Shown piece by piece: positions 1-4,835 of a stretch of DNA of 5,931 bases. The notes below the pieces were generated by a model. The model was not told where the DNA came from. It made no database searches and saw nothing but the letters and a program-made list of their open reading frames with translations. Source of the stretch: an uncultured Eubacteriales bacterium (GTDB lineage Bacteria; Bacillota; Clostridia; Oscillospirales; Oscillospiraceae); assembly GCA_900556935.1 (NCBI GenBank), contig USQL01000122.1, positions 1 to 5,931 of the forward strand, written 5' to 3'. Numbering within the stretch: position 1 is the first letter of the stretch; the number at the start of each line of letters is the position of its first letter. A program made the translations under genes and the position numbers.

Positions 1-821
1 GTGCCGGGGTGCAGCTGTTCTTCTTTGTGTCCATGCCGGGCGCATTCGTGGCCGGGTTTTCCGGGGTAAAACAGCTCTTTTTGCACATCGGTGCGGGCGA
101 GGTGCTCTCGGCGGACAGCTTCACGCTTTCCCTGTTGGGGCTGTGCGGCTTCACTTTGCTGTTCGACCGGTTTTTCTGCGGGTACGTCTGCGCCTTCGGC
201 AGCTTAGGCGATGCCGTCTGGGCGCTGTCCGGGCTACTCCAGAAAAAGCTGCTCCACCGCAAAAAGCAGCTCCGTCTGCCGGAGCGGGCGGTACTTTGGG
301 GGCAAAAGGTCAAATATCTGCTGCTGGTAGGACTGGTGGTGCTGTATGTGACCCGGCAGGAAAAGCTGCTGACCGGCACAAGCCCGTGGGAGGTATTTTC
401 CCGTCTGACGGCTCTGCGTCTGCCGCCGGAGGGCTTCGGCGTGGGCATCGGGCTGCTTGTGCTCATTTTGCTGGGCATGGCAGTACAGCCCCGGTTCTTC
501 TGTCAGTTCCTCTGCCCCATGGGTGCGGTGTTCGCCCTGCTGCCGGTGCTGCCCTTTGCGCGGCTGCACCGGCAGAGCGAGGGCTGCATCCCTGGCTGCA
601 ATGCCTGCAAGCAGCAGTGCCCGGTCTGCCTGAAGCTGGAGGAAAGCAGCCTGCGCAGCGGGGAGTGCATTGCGTGTGAAGCCTGTGTGGGCACCTGCCC
701 CAAACGGAACATCCACCGGTGGGATACGGCCCTGTGCAAGCGCCTGTGGCTGCCGGTGCTGGGTAAAGCGTTGCTCTTCTTCCTGCTGGGCTGCTGGCTG
801 GGCTTTTGCCGATTCATCTGA
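1..821 (+). CDS. Membrane 4Fe-4S polyferredoxin, NapH/YccM-like (5' partial)
   Basis: Membrane-bound electron-transfer protein. The frame is open to the left edge (in-frame from base 3), so the true start lies upstream; the GTG at 9 is only the first in-window candidate. Numbering from that GTG, hydrophobic segments lie near 41-56, 101-116, 146-162 and 250-267. The family's membrane cysteine pairs are present as FCGYVC (C57, C61) and FCQFLCP (C165, C169). They are followed by two ferredoxin-like clusters: C193, C197, C200, C204 (with C207 extra) and the classical CIACEACVGTCP (C220, C223, C226, C230). The first cluster is irregular (CxxxCxxCxxxC) compared with the second. NapH/NosR/RnfH-like relatives pass electrons between quinol or flavin partners and periplasmic or flavin acceptors; the partner here is unknown because upstream genes are outside the window. 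The gene is GC-rich and is followed within 8 bp by a strong terminator, so it ends its operon. Confidence 0.88.
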   Translation, partial: AGVQLFFFVSMPGAFVAGFSGVKQLFLHIGAGEVLSADSFTLSLLGLCGFTLLFDRFFCGYVCAFGSLGDAVWALSGLLQKKLLHRKKQLRLPERAVLWGQKVKYLLLVGLVVLYVTRQEKLLTGTSPWEVFSRLTALRLPPEGFGVGIGLLVLILLGMAVQPRFFCQFLCPMGAVFALLPVLPFARLHRQSEGCIPGCNACKQQCPVCLKLEESSLRSGECIACEACVGTCPKRNIHRWDTALCKRLWLPVLGKALLFFLLGCWLGFCRFI

Positions 822-828
822 ACTATAA

Positions 829-871
829 AAAAGGAGGCTGCCGCACAGCATTTGTGCAGCAGCCTCCTTTT
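829..871. terminator. Bidirectional intrinsic terminator between convergent genes
   Basis: A perfect 13-bp stem (829-841 with 859-871, core GGAGGCTGC/GCAGCCTCC) is extended, after one C/A mismatch, by a 5-bp inner stem (843-847 with 853-857) and a 5-base loop. Four T residues follow on the plus strand. On the minus strand six T residues follow (827-832 read in reverse), so it should work better for the leftward genes. It sits 7 bases after the polyferredoxin stop and 59 bases beyond the isochorismatase-family stop, serving both. Confidence 0.9.
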
Positions 872-930
872 GGCTGGGAGATCTATCATTTCGGTAACAA
901 AGGTATTCAGCAAAGACCGTTTACGCTATA

Positions 931-1458
931 TCATTTTTTGAGTAATTCCAATGCCCTGTCCATTGGTACGCAGTCTGCATATCGTTCAGGCCAGAGAAAT
1001 TCATTATAGTAATGGTAAGCCTGTTCCCTAGTCATGTACTCATTGTCCTGCGTAGAATTTGCATAGGCAGGAACAATCATGTGTAAGCCATGCTCAAAAC
1101 CAGCCTCTACCGTGGCATTGATACAGAAATCAGTCATAATGCCACAAATCATCACGTCTTTTTCTTCCTTTGCAGTCAGATACTCAAGCAGACCACTCTC
1201 TTTTTTGAACGCACTGCATACGGACTTGATAAACCGTTTTTCATCAGGCATCGGTTGAAACTCGGAATAAACCTCAAACTCATCATCCCCGATAGAGAAT
1301 CCGGTATCAGGTCCATCATCATGCTGTACATAAATAACTTCTATGCCTTGTTTTCGAGCTGCTCCAATCAGCTTTTTGATATTACCAACAAACTTTCTGA
1401 ACTCATATAAGCGTTCATCCACGATACCATTCTGTGCATCTACAACCAATAAAACCAT
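931..1458 (-). CDS. Isochorismatase-family cysteine hydrolase
   Basis: Predicted cytoplasmic amidohydrolase of the isochorismatase-like fold, 175 aa, close to the usual family length. The ATG at 1458 is chosen over an in-frame ATG 39 bases upstream because AAGGAG lies 9 bases before it and the protein then begins with the expected first beta strand, MVLLVVDAQNG. The family's catalytic triad is visible: D7 (VVDAQ), K78 (K-x3-SAF) and C112 (in GIMTDFC, which forms the typical cis-peptide turn and nucleophile). The D-x-H...H metal site of nicotinamidases is absent between D7 and K78, so nicotinamidase activity is unlikely. Substrate is unknown; relatives hydrolyse isochorismate, N-carbamoyl compounds or other small amides. 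It lies 44 bp downstream of a broken macro-domain gene on the same strand and is AT-rich compared with the polyferredoxin. Confidence 0.9.
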   Translation of the reverse strand: MVLLVVDAQNGIVDERLYEFRKFVGNIKKLIGAARKQGIEVIYVQHDDGPDTGFSIGDDEFEVYSEFQPMPDEKRFIKSVCSAFKKESGLLEYLTAKEEKDVMICGIMTDFCINATVEAGFEHGLHMIVPAYANSTQDNEYMTREQAYHYYNEFLWPERYADCVPMDRALELLKK

Positions 1459-1467
1459 GAATAATCT

Positions 1468-1473
1468 CTCCTT
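1468..1473 (-). promoter_or_regulatory. Shine-Dalgarno site for the isochorismatase-family gene
   Basis: AAGGAG on the minus strand with a 9-base spacer to the ATG at 1458. It decides the start: the longer in-frame start at 1497 would translate straight through this site and add a lysine-rich 13-residue leader not expected in the family. Confidence 0.85.
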
Positions 1474-1502
1474 TTTGAGCTTTTTGCTTTGATTCAAATA
1501 AA

Positions 1503-1829
1503 CTAAATTCGTATATTATAATAGAGCGTAACTTCTGCTTCATACACCGATTCTGTATGAGAATCAAATAGCACCCATTCCACTAAATCAAACTGCCCCG
1601 GATTCTCCTGCAGAAATCTGGCAACTGTACGTACCGCAATCTTTGCTGCAAGCTCCACCGGAAAACTATATACTCCTGTTGATATGGAAGGAAATGCAAT
1701 AGACCTGATTCCATTATCCCTAGCCAGCTTCATAGAATTAAAATAGCAGTTAGCAAGAAGCTCCTCTTCTCTATTCCTTCCACCATTCCATATCGGTCCC
1801 ACAGTATGTATCACATATTGCCATGGCAG
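1503..1829 (-). pseudogene. Macro-domain protein, 5'-truncated remnant
   Basis: C-terminal two thirds of a macro domain (ADP-ribose / O-acetyl-ADP-ribose binding family). Recognisable homology begins at LPWQYVIHTVGPIWNGG and includes the ribose/phosphate-binding loop SISTGVYSFP, followed by the final helix and strands, ending ...EVTLYYNIRI. The N-terminal part of the fold is missing, including the NAAN...GGGVDGAIH loop that carries the catalytic residues; complete relatives are about 150-180 aa. The reading frame runs upstream only to a TGA at 1866-1868, and its first dozen codons do not look like a macro domain. A GTG at 1814 could formally start a 103-aa product, but no ribosome binding site precedes it, and GTG falls on the conserved valine of YVIHTVGP. 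I therefore call it a degraded gene cut near 1830-1845, exactly where the phased repeats begin. An expressed fragment is possible but should not hydrolyse ADP-ribose esters. Confidence 0.78.
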
Positions 1830-1843
1830 ATGAATAATACTTT

Positions 1844-1879
1844 TATCATAATCTCTTATATCCTCTCATATCGTCTCAA
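1844..1879. repeat. Phased 10-bp repeat array, left half (TCTCAT-like)
   Basis: Four hexamers start exactly 10 bases apart: TATCAT (1844), TCTTAT (1854), TCTCAT (1864) and TCTCAA (1874). Read on the minus strand these are ATGAGA-type boxes just downstream of the predicted -10 element, covering the likely transcription start. Spacing of one helical turn suggests protein binding on one face of the DNA, such as recombinase arm sites or a regulator's operators. The sequence alone does not say which. Confidence 0.65.
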
Positions 1880-1885
1880 GCCCTG

Positions 1886-1914
1886 ATTTTACTGGCTCTA
1901 TGGAACTTTTTCAA
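1886..1914 (-). promoter_or_regulatory. Predicted sigma-A promoter, leftward
   Basis: On the minus strand, TTGAAA (1909-1914) is followed by a 17-base spacer and TAAAAT (1886-1891): each box is five of six to consensus with ideal spacing. Transcription would start near 1878-1880 and run into the macro-domain remnant and the isochorismatase-family gene, neither of which has another obvious promoter nearby. It is flanked on both sides by 10-bp-phased repeats and lies between the arms of a CCCTGATTT/AAATCAGGG inverted repeat (1881-1889, 1962-1970), which implies regulation. Confidence 0.62.
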
Positions 1915-1926
1915 AATCATGTATTC

Positions 1927-1952
1927 TCTCATATTTTCTCATAAAATCTCAT
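1927..1952. repeat. Phased 10-bp repeat array, right half (TCTCAT x3)
   Basis: Three perfect TCTCAT hexamers start at 1927, 1937 and 1947, and an inverted TGAGA follows at 1959-1963. On the minus strand they lie just upstream of the -35 box. The 53-base offset from the last box of the left half is close to five helical turns, so both halves may face the same side of the DNA. Confidence 0.7.
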
Positions 1953-2058
1953 GTTTTTGAGAAATCAGGGGTACAAATGGGGGGTACAAATCCCATCCAC
2001 ATTCCTTAAAAGCCTTGATTTTAAGCCTTTTCAGCCAAAAGTACGGTTTCTGGGCAAA
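1939..2058 (-). other. Short open frame, possible remnant of a recombinase C-terminus
   Basis: A 39-codon open stretch between a TAA (2059-2061) and a TGA (1939-1941), with no start codon placed well and no ribosome binding site. The peptide is basic and aromatic (PYFWLKRLKIKAFK, then DLYPPFVPL). This is loosely reminiscent of the tails of some clostridial tyrosine recombinases, but no catalytic motif is present. It could equally be chance coding between repeats. Recorded because it sits in the suspected mobile-element scar. Confidence 0.2.
1968..1991. repeat. Direct repeat GGGGTACAAAT x2, 13-bp period
   Basis: Two perfect 11-base copies at 1968-1978 and 1981-1991 separated by GG. A second pair, AAGCCTT at 2010-2016 and 2023-2029, has the same 13-base period and is offset by 42 bases. 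Such close direct-repeat pairs are typical of recombinase or replication-protein binding sites; no such protein gene is present in the window. Confidence 0.6.
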
Positions 2059-2066
2059 TTATAGCA
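2058..2066 (-). promoter_or_regulatory. Candidate extended -10 promoter element, leftward
   Basis: Minus-strand TGCTATAAT, a perfect extended -10 (TGn plus TATAAT), 20 bases after the serine hydrolase stop codon. No good -35 box is found at 16-18 bases; extended -10 promoters can work without one. It would drive transcription leftward through the repeat region. Weaker evidence than for the promoter at 1886-1914. Confidence 0.4.
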
Positions 2067-2085
2067 TATTGTTGCAAGTCTATTC

Positions 2086-3003
2086 TTACAATTCCATCAG
2101 AAAATGTTCATGCAGCGCACGTTTCACCTGATCGAAATTACCTCGCTCCGGACATTGGATGGAAACAACCAATCCCTTCTCTGGGAGAATCGTTGTAATC
2201 TGTCCGAATGCGCCATCAGCACGATAGGATCCTGGATATGGACTGATCCAGAACTGATAGCCATATCCTACATGCCAGAGATCTGCAGATGGCTCGAAGG
2301 TAAATTTCGGGGTGGACACCTCCTGCACCCAGTCCCTGCTGACAATCTGCTCGCCCTTCCAGTTACCCTCAGCCAGATAGAGCTGTCCCAGTTTCATCAT
2401 CTCGGTACAAGTCAGATACATACCTCCGCCGCCATTCGGATGTCCCTGTGGATCATGCTCCCAGAGCGGCCATCCCATATCAAGGGGCTGGAATACCTTC
2501 TCATACAGATACTCTCCCATCCGCTTGCCAACGGCCCGTTCTACCATATGAGCAGCCAGAATACTGTCGGCAGAGGAATAGCAGAATGCACTGCCTGGCT
2601 CCACAGGAACCGGCTGTGCCATCATATATTTCTCATAATCCGGTGCGCCGACGCCCGGACGTCTGTCCGCATTCATCAGAAGTGCCTTACCAAAGCCACT
2701 GGACATGCAGAGCAGATGTTTCAACTGAATCTTCTCCAGATTTGGATCCGGATTTGAAGGAAGTTTATCTTTAAACACTTCCGCCACATGATCTTCCAGG
2801 CTTAGTTTTCCCTCTTCCATTGCGAGTCCAACTGCTGTTACCGTAAAACTCTTGGTATGTGAATAAATATTTCTCGGTGCATTTGCTGCGTAGTGCATCT
2901 CACAGAGTACCTTGTTCTCATCTCCGACACTGATAGCTTCCAGCGGCAGATTGTGGCTGCTGGCATAACGATGAAATTCCAAAAACTTCTCTTCCAGTAA
3001 CAT
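2086..3003 (-). CDS. Serine hydrolase, beta-lactamase / penicillin-binding-protein fold
   Basis: Protein of 305 aa in the class C beta-lactamase-related family (Pfam Beta-lactamase type). The catalytic SxxK motif is S48-H-T-K51. The second motif is a Y-S-S (Y142-S144) in place of the classical YxN, common among non-lactamase members. The C-terminal DG-AFGQ (263-268) corresponds to the family's third active-site element. HLLCMSSG at 97-103 is another family landmark. There is no signal peptide or transmembrane segment, so the enzyme is probably cytoplasmic, an esterase or amidase rather than a resistance beta-lactamase or peptidoglycan enzyme. The ATG at 3003 has AGAGG 4 bases upstream and AAAGGA 10 bases upstream. 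It follows the GH172 gene by 106 bp on the same strand and is likely cotranscribed with it. One inference is that it removes acyl groups from the sugar substrate, but the sequence does not show this. Confidence 0.9.
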   Translation of the reverse strand: MLLEEKFLEFHRYASSHNLPLEAISVGDENKVLCEMHYAANAPRNIYSHTKSFTVTAVGLAMEEGKLSLEDHVAEVFKDKLPSNPDPNLEKIQLKHLLCMSSGFGKALLMNADRRPGVGAPDYEKYMMAQPVPVEPGSAFCYSSADSILAAHMVERAVGKRMGEYLYEKVFQPLDMGWPLWEHDPQGHPNGGGGMYLTCTEMMKLGQLYLAEGNWKGEQIVSRDWVQEVSTPKFTFEPSADLWHVGYGYQFWISPYPGSYRADGAFGQITTILPEKGLVVSIQCPERGNFDQVKRALHEHFLMEL

Positions 3004-3032
3004 AATACCTCTATCCTTTCCGGCAAATCTCT

Positions 3033-3094
3033 GATGTCAGTCCGATATAACCGATGCGACGTGTCGCAAGGTTAAAACCAATCTATCTGACATC
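3033..3094. repeat. Nested inverted repeats between the GH172 and serine hydrolase genes
   Basis: An outer 8-bp perfect inverted repeat (GATGTCAG at 3033-3040, CTGACATC at 3087-3094) encloses a compact hairpin TGCGA-CGTG-TCGCA (3055-3068) and a small GGTTAAAACC near-palindrome (3071-3080). There is no T tract, so this is not a classic terminator. It could be an mRNA processing or stability element within the two-gene transcript, or an operator. Confidence 0.45.
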
Positions 3095-3109
3095 TCCAAT
3101 CTGGTTCTA

Positions 3110-4138
3110 TTATCTCATACACATCTCTGCATCTGTCGGCAGTGGCATCAGCGGTGCGGACGGCAGGGTCTGATACCAATAAGCAACACTGGTGTAATCA
3201 TCGTAACGCGGTCCGGTCCAGCCCATGTTGTCGAGTGTCATACGAAACTTATTCTCAAAACGGATCGGGTCTGCAATATGGAAATGATACAGCAGGAATC
3301 TCTGCTGTCCGTTATAGAATTCCCGGTTGTCTCCATAGATTGCATACATGCCGGTATATAAGCCGCTGAAGGTCTGATAGCTCTTGATGATGATGTCATT
3401 TCCAAATCCATAGGAACCGCCGAAGTAGTCTTCAGTTCCGGTATAGTGGATAGACGGATACGGATCATCGTCCAGATACATGCGGGCTTCGCCTTCTACC
3501 CAACAGGTATTGTTGCCATTCATACCAGTTGCCAGAGTCACACCGACAAATTGTCCCCTGCCTTCGATTCCGTCAACGATTGTGTAGGTACGACCCTTCT
3601 GAACCGGGTGCTCTTGGCGATAGGTGGCATGGAAATAACCAGCCTCCGCCGGAATCTCCTGATAAGCTCCGGTGATAATATAATAGAGATTTTCATCCTT
3701 GTCACCACGGTTTTCCATCGTGATCCGAGCTCTCTTATGGAACGGCATCTCAAAATAGCTGTTATAGCCGCGACCAGGAGCTACCAGCATCATGGCAGAA
3801 TTCAACACCGGATATTTGCCATCCCTGTCCACGAAATTTTCATCATAGGCACATCCGAAGAATGCAGAGAGCGGAGCTTCCACAGACGGATATTCCTGAT
3901 CATCCCAATACATACGGATGATAAAATGGTGCCCTACATATCCGGTAAACCACATATGCTGGATCACACCCGGTCCTGCAGCATCTACCAGAGTTACGGT
4001 TTCCCCTGCAGGAATCGTCACGGTCGGACGAAGCTTGGTGCAGTCACCGCCCTGGGAACCACCTGCGCGTACACCGGTTGGATTCTCTGCGGAAAATGCA
4101 AACGTTTTGGAGTTCTGGATCATACAATAGTTGTTCAT
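3110..4138 (-). CDS. DUF2961 / GH172-family glycoside hydrolase
   Basis: Protein of 342 aa covering the DUF2961 domain nearly end to end. The N-terminal signature SAENPTGVRAGGSQG (16-30) is typical. Characterised GH172 enzymes (bifidobacterial alpha-D-fructofuranosidase / difructose dianhydride I synthase-hydrolase) use two glutamates 21 residues apart; here E215 in WVEGEARMYLDDD and E236 in GTEDYFGG have exactly that spacing, so the active site looks intact. No signal peptide is seen, suggesting cytoplasmic action on imported oligosaccharides containing fructofuranose or arabinofuranose. The start at 4138 is preferred because AGGAG lies 6 bases upstream; the in-frame ATG at 4159 lies upstream of that site. 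It is followed by the serine hydrolase gene on the same strand. A perfect 11-bp tandem repeat and possible -10 element lie in its leader. Exact substrate cannot be read from the sequence. Confidence 0.93.
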   Translation of the reverse strand: MNNYCMIQNSKTFAFSAENPTGVRAGGSQGGDCTKLRPTVTIPAGETVTLVDAAGPGVIQHMWFTGYVGHHFIIRMYWDDQEYPSVEAPLSAFFGCAYDENFVDRDGKYPVLNSAMMLVAPGRGYNSYFEMPFHKRARITMENRGDKDENLYYIITGAYQEIPAEAGYFHATYRQEHPVQKGRTYTIVDGIEGRGQFVGVTLATGMNGNNTCWVEGEARMYLDDDPYPSIHYTGTEDYFGGSYGFGNDIIIKSYQTFSGLYTGMYAIYGDNREFYNGQQRFLLYHFHIADPIRFENKFRMTLDNMGWTGPRYDDYTSVAYWYQTLPSAPLMPLPTDAEMCMR

Positions 4139-4144
4139 ATTCTT

Positions 4145-4149
4145 CTCCT
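4145..4149 (-). promoter_or_regulatory. Shine-Dalgarno site for the GH172 gene
   Basis: AGGAG on the minus strand, within GAGAGGAG (4145-4152), 6 bases before the ATG at 4138. It rules against the upstream in-frame ATG at 4159, whose reading would run through this site and add seven residues (MIREEKN). Confidence 0.85.
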
Positions 4150-4206
4150 CTCTGATCAAACCTGGATCATCTGAAATTATTGCTTACTACGCTATCGCGT
4201 TTCTCT

Positions 4207-4230
4207 ATTCACTATAAATTCACTATAACA
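4207..4230 (-). promoter_or_regulatory. 11-bp tandem repeat with possible extended -10, upstream of GH172
   Basis: ATTCACTATAA occurs twice head to tail (4207-4217, 4218-4228). On the minus strand each copy carries TATAGT, and the copy at 4222-4230 reads TGTTATAGT, an extended -10 (TGn plus a five-of-six TATAAT). No strong -35 is visible. The repeat could be a regulator site or a promoter duplication controlling the GH172-serine hydrolase pair. A small ACGC-TATC-GCGT hairpin lies nearby at 4189-4200. Confidence 0.45.
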
Positions 4231-4247
4231 TTTATCTCCCATGAAGT

Positions 4248-4272
4248 GACGGAATTACAGAATCATTCCGTC
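4248..4272 (-). terminator. Hairpin over the stop codon of the truncated upstream gene
   Basis: A perfect 8-bp stem GACGGAAT/ATTCCGTC (4248-4255, 4265-4272) with a 9-base loop, overlapping the TGA at 4263-4265 on the minus strand. The position suggests a transcription end, but the sequence after it on that strand (ACTTCATGG) has no T run, so it may be a weak terminator or only a stability hairpin. Confidence 0.35.
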
Positions 4273-4337
4273 TGCGCCTTCTCATTTTCTTCCCGGATAA
4301 TCTCCTTTAATTCTTTTCGCATCACATCCAGTGGAGC
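4263..4337 (-). pseudogene. 3' tail of an unidentified minus-strand gene
   Basis: An open frame entering from a TAG at about 4338-4340 and ending at the TGA at 4263-4265 encodes KAPLDVMRKELK, then a charged helical end ...EENEKAQTE. Its composition matches the AT-richer GH172 region rather than the GC-rich gene to its right. A charged amphipathic C-terminus placed just upstream of a sugar enzyme would suit the end of a transporter or regulator, but I do not recognise the family. An internal ATG (MRKELK...) with no clear function could start a 19-residue peptide. Most likely it is what remains of a gene cut at the composition junction. Confidence 0.4.
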
Positions 4338-4398
4338 CTTCTATCCGGTCCATAATTCGATCTGAGCCGCCCTCTGGAGCTGGACATACCAAGACCAT

Positions 4399-4803
4399 TC
4401 AGGATTTTGCAGCCCTTCTTCCCAGCACCTCGCCCAGTGCCAGAACAGCGTTGCGGACGCACTCCGGGCACGGGCACAGCGGTGCGCCGTTCTCTATCCC
4501 CTTCAGATCCTTGCAGATGGTAGCACCGCACTTTTCCTGAAAGTTTTGCAGCAGTTCCTTGGAAATGCGGGGTGTGCCCTTGCCGTCGGTGACGATGCCC
4601 GCCACCATCACAGCGCCGATCAGTGCGCCGCAGGTGCTCTCCATGCAGCCCATGCCGGCGGCATAGCCTGCGCCCAGCTTCATCAGGGTGTCGGCATCCA
4701 CCGGCAGCTTGTCCTCAAATGCTTTCATCACTGCCTGGGCGCAGTTGCACTGTCCGGCAGCTTTCCATGCGGCAGCCTGTGCTGCCCGTTCCTCGATGTT
4801 CAT
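4399..4803 (-). CDS. C_GCAxxG_C_C-family protein
   Basis: Small cysteine-rich protein of 134 aa matching the C_GCAxxG_C_C (TIGR01909-type) family of putative redox-active or metal-binding proteins. Landmarks in order: GQCNCAQAV (C19, C21), the glycine-rich AAGMGCMESTCGALIGA core (C53, C58), KCGATICKDLKG (C92, C97) and the C-terminal CPCPECVRNA (C110, C112, C115). No signal peptide is evident; the hydrophobic stretch near 57-70 belongs to the family core and is too short and glycine-rich to be a confident membrane span. The ATG at 4803 has AGAGGA 7 bases upstream. It is the last gene of the leftward unit with the EFR1-type ferredoxin and alpha/beta hydrolase, 32 bp after the latter. Biochemical function is not established; the neighbouring ferredoxin fits a redox role. 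Strongly GC-rich, unlike the hydrolase before it and the GH172 gene after it. Confidence 0.88.
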   Translation of the reverse strand: MNIEERAAQAAAWKAAGQCNCAQAVMKAFEDKLPVDADTLMKLGAGYAAGMGCMESTCGALIGAVMVAGIVTDGKGTPRISKELLQNFQEKCGATICKDLKGIENGAPLCPCPECVRNAVLALGEVLGRRAAKS

Positions 4804-4835
4804 TTTATAGTCCTCTTTCTTTGATGAATCGTAGT

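Noticed and set aside
806..1009. Plus-strand open frame of 67 codons across the terminator
   Set aside because: It reads through a strong hairpin terminator and into the antisense of the isochorismatase-family gene.
931..1458. Nicotinamidase (pncA) assignment
   Set aside because: The D-x-H...H metal-binding motif is missing although the Asp-Lys-Cys triad is present.
1459..1497. Longer start for the isochorismatase-family gene
   Set aside because: The added leader is lysine-rich and contains the true Shine-Dalgarno site; the ATG at 1458 fits the fold.
1844..1991. CRISPR array
   Set aside because: The repeats are only 6-11 bases with 2-4 base gaps; there are no spacers of suitable length and no cas genes.
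2104..2757. Long plus-strand open frame opposite the serine hydrolase
   Set aside because: Shadow of a gene with complete catalytic motifs; the translation has no recognisable domain and no ribosome binding site.
2086..3003. Antibiotic-resistance beta-lactamase
   Set aside because: No signal peptide, and YSS in place of YxN; the class C-like fold is shared by many esterases and amidases.
3055..3068. Intrinsic terminator after the GH172 gene
   Set aside because: The hairpin has only five base pairs and no T tract on either strand.
3446..4174. 242-codon plus-strand open frame opposite the GH172 gene
   Set aside because: Antisense shadow; the GH172 reading has a conserved signature and both catalytic glutamates.
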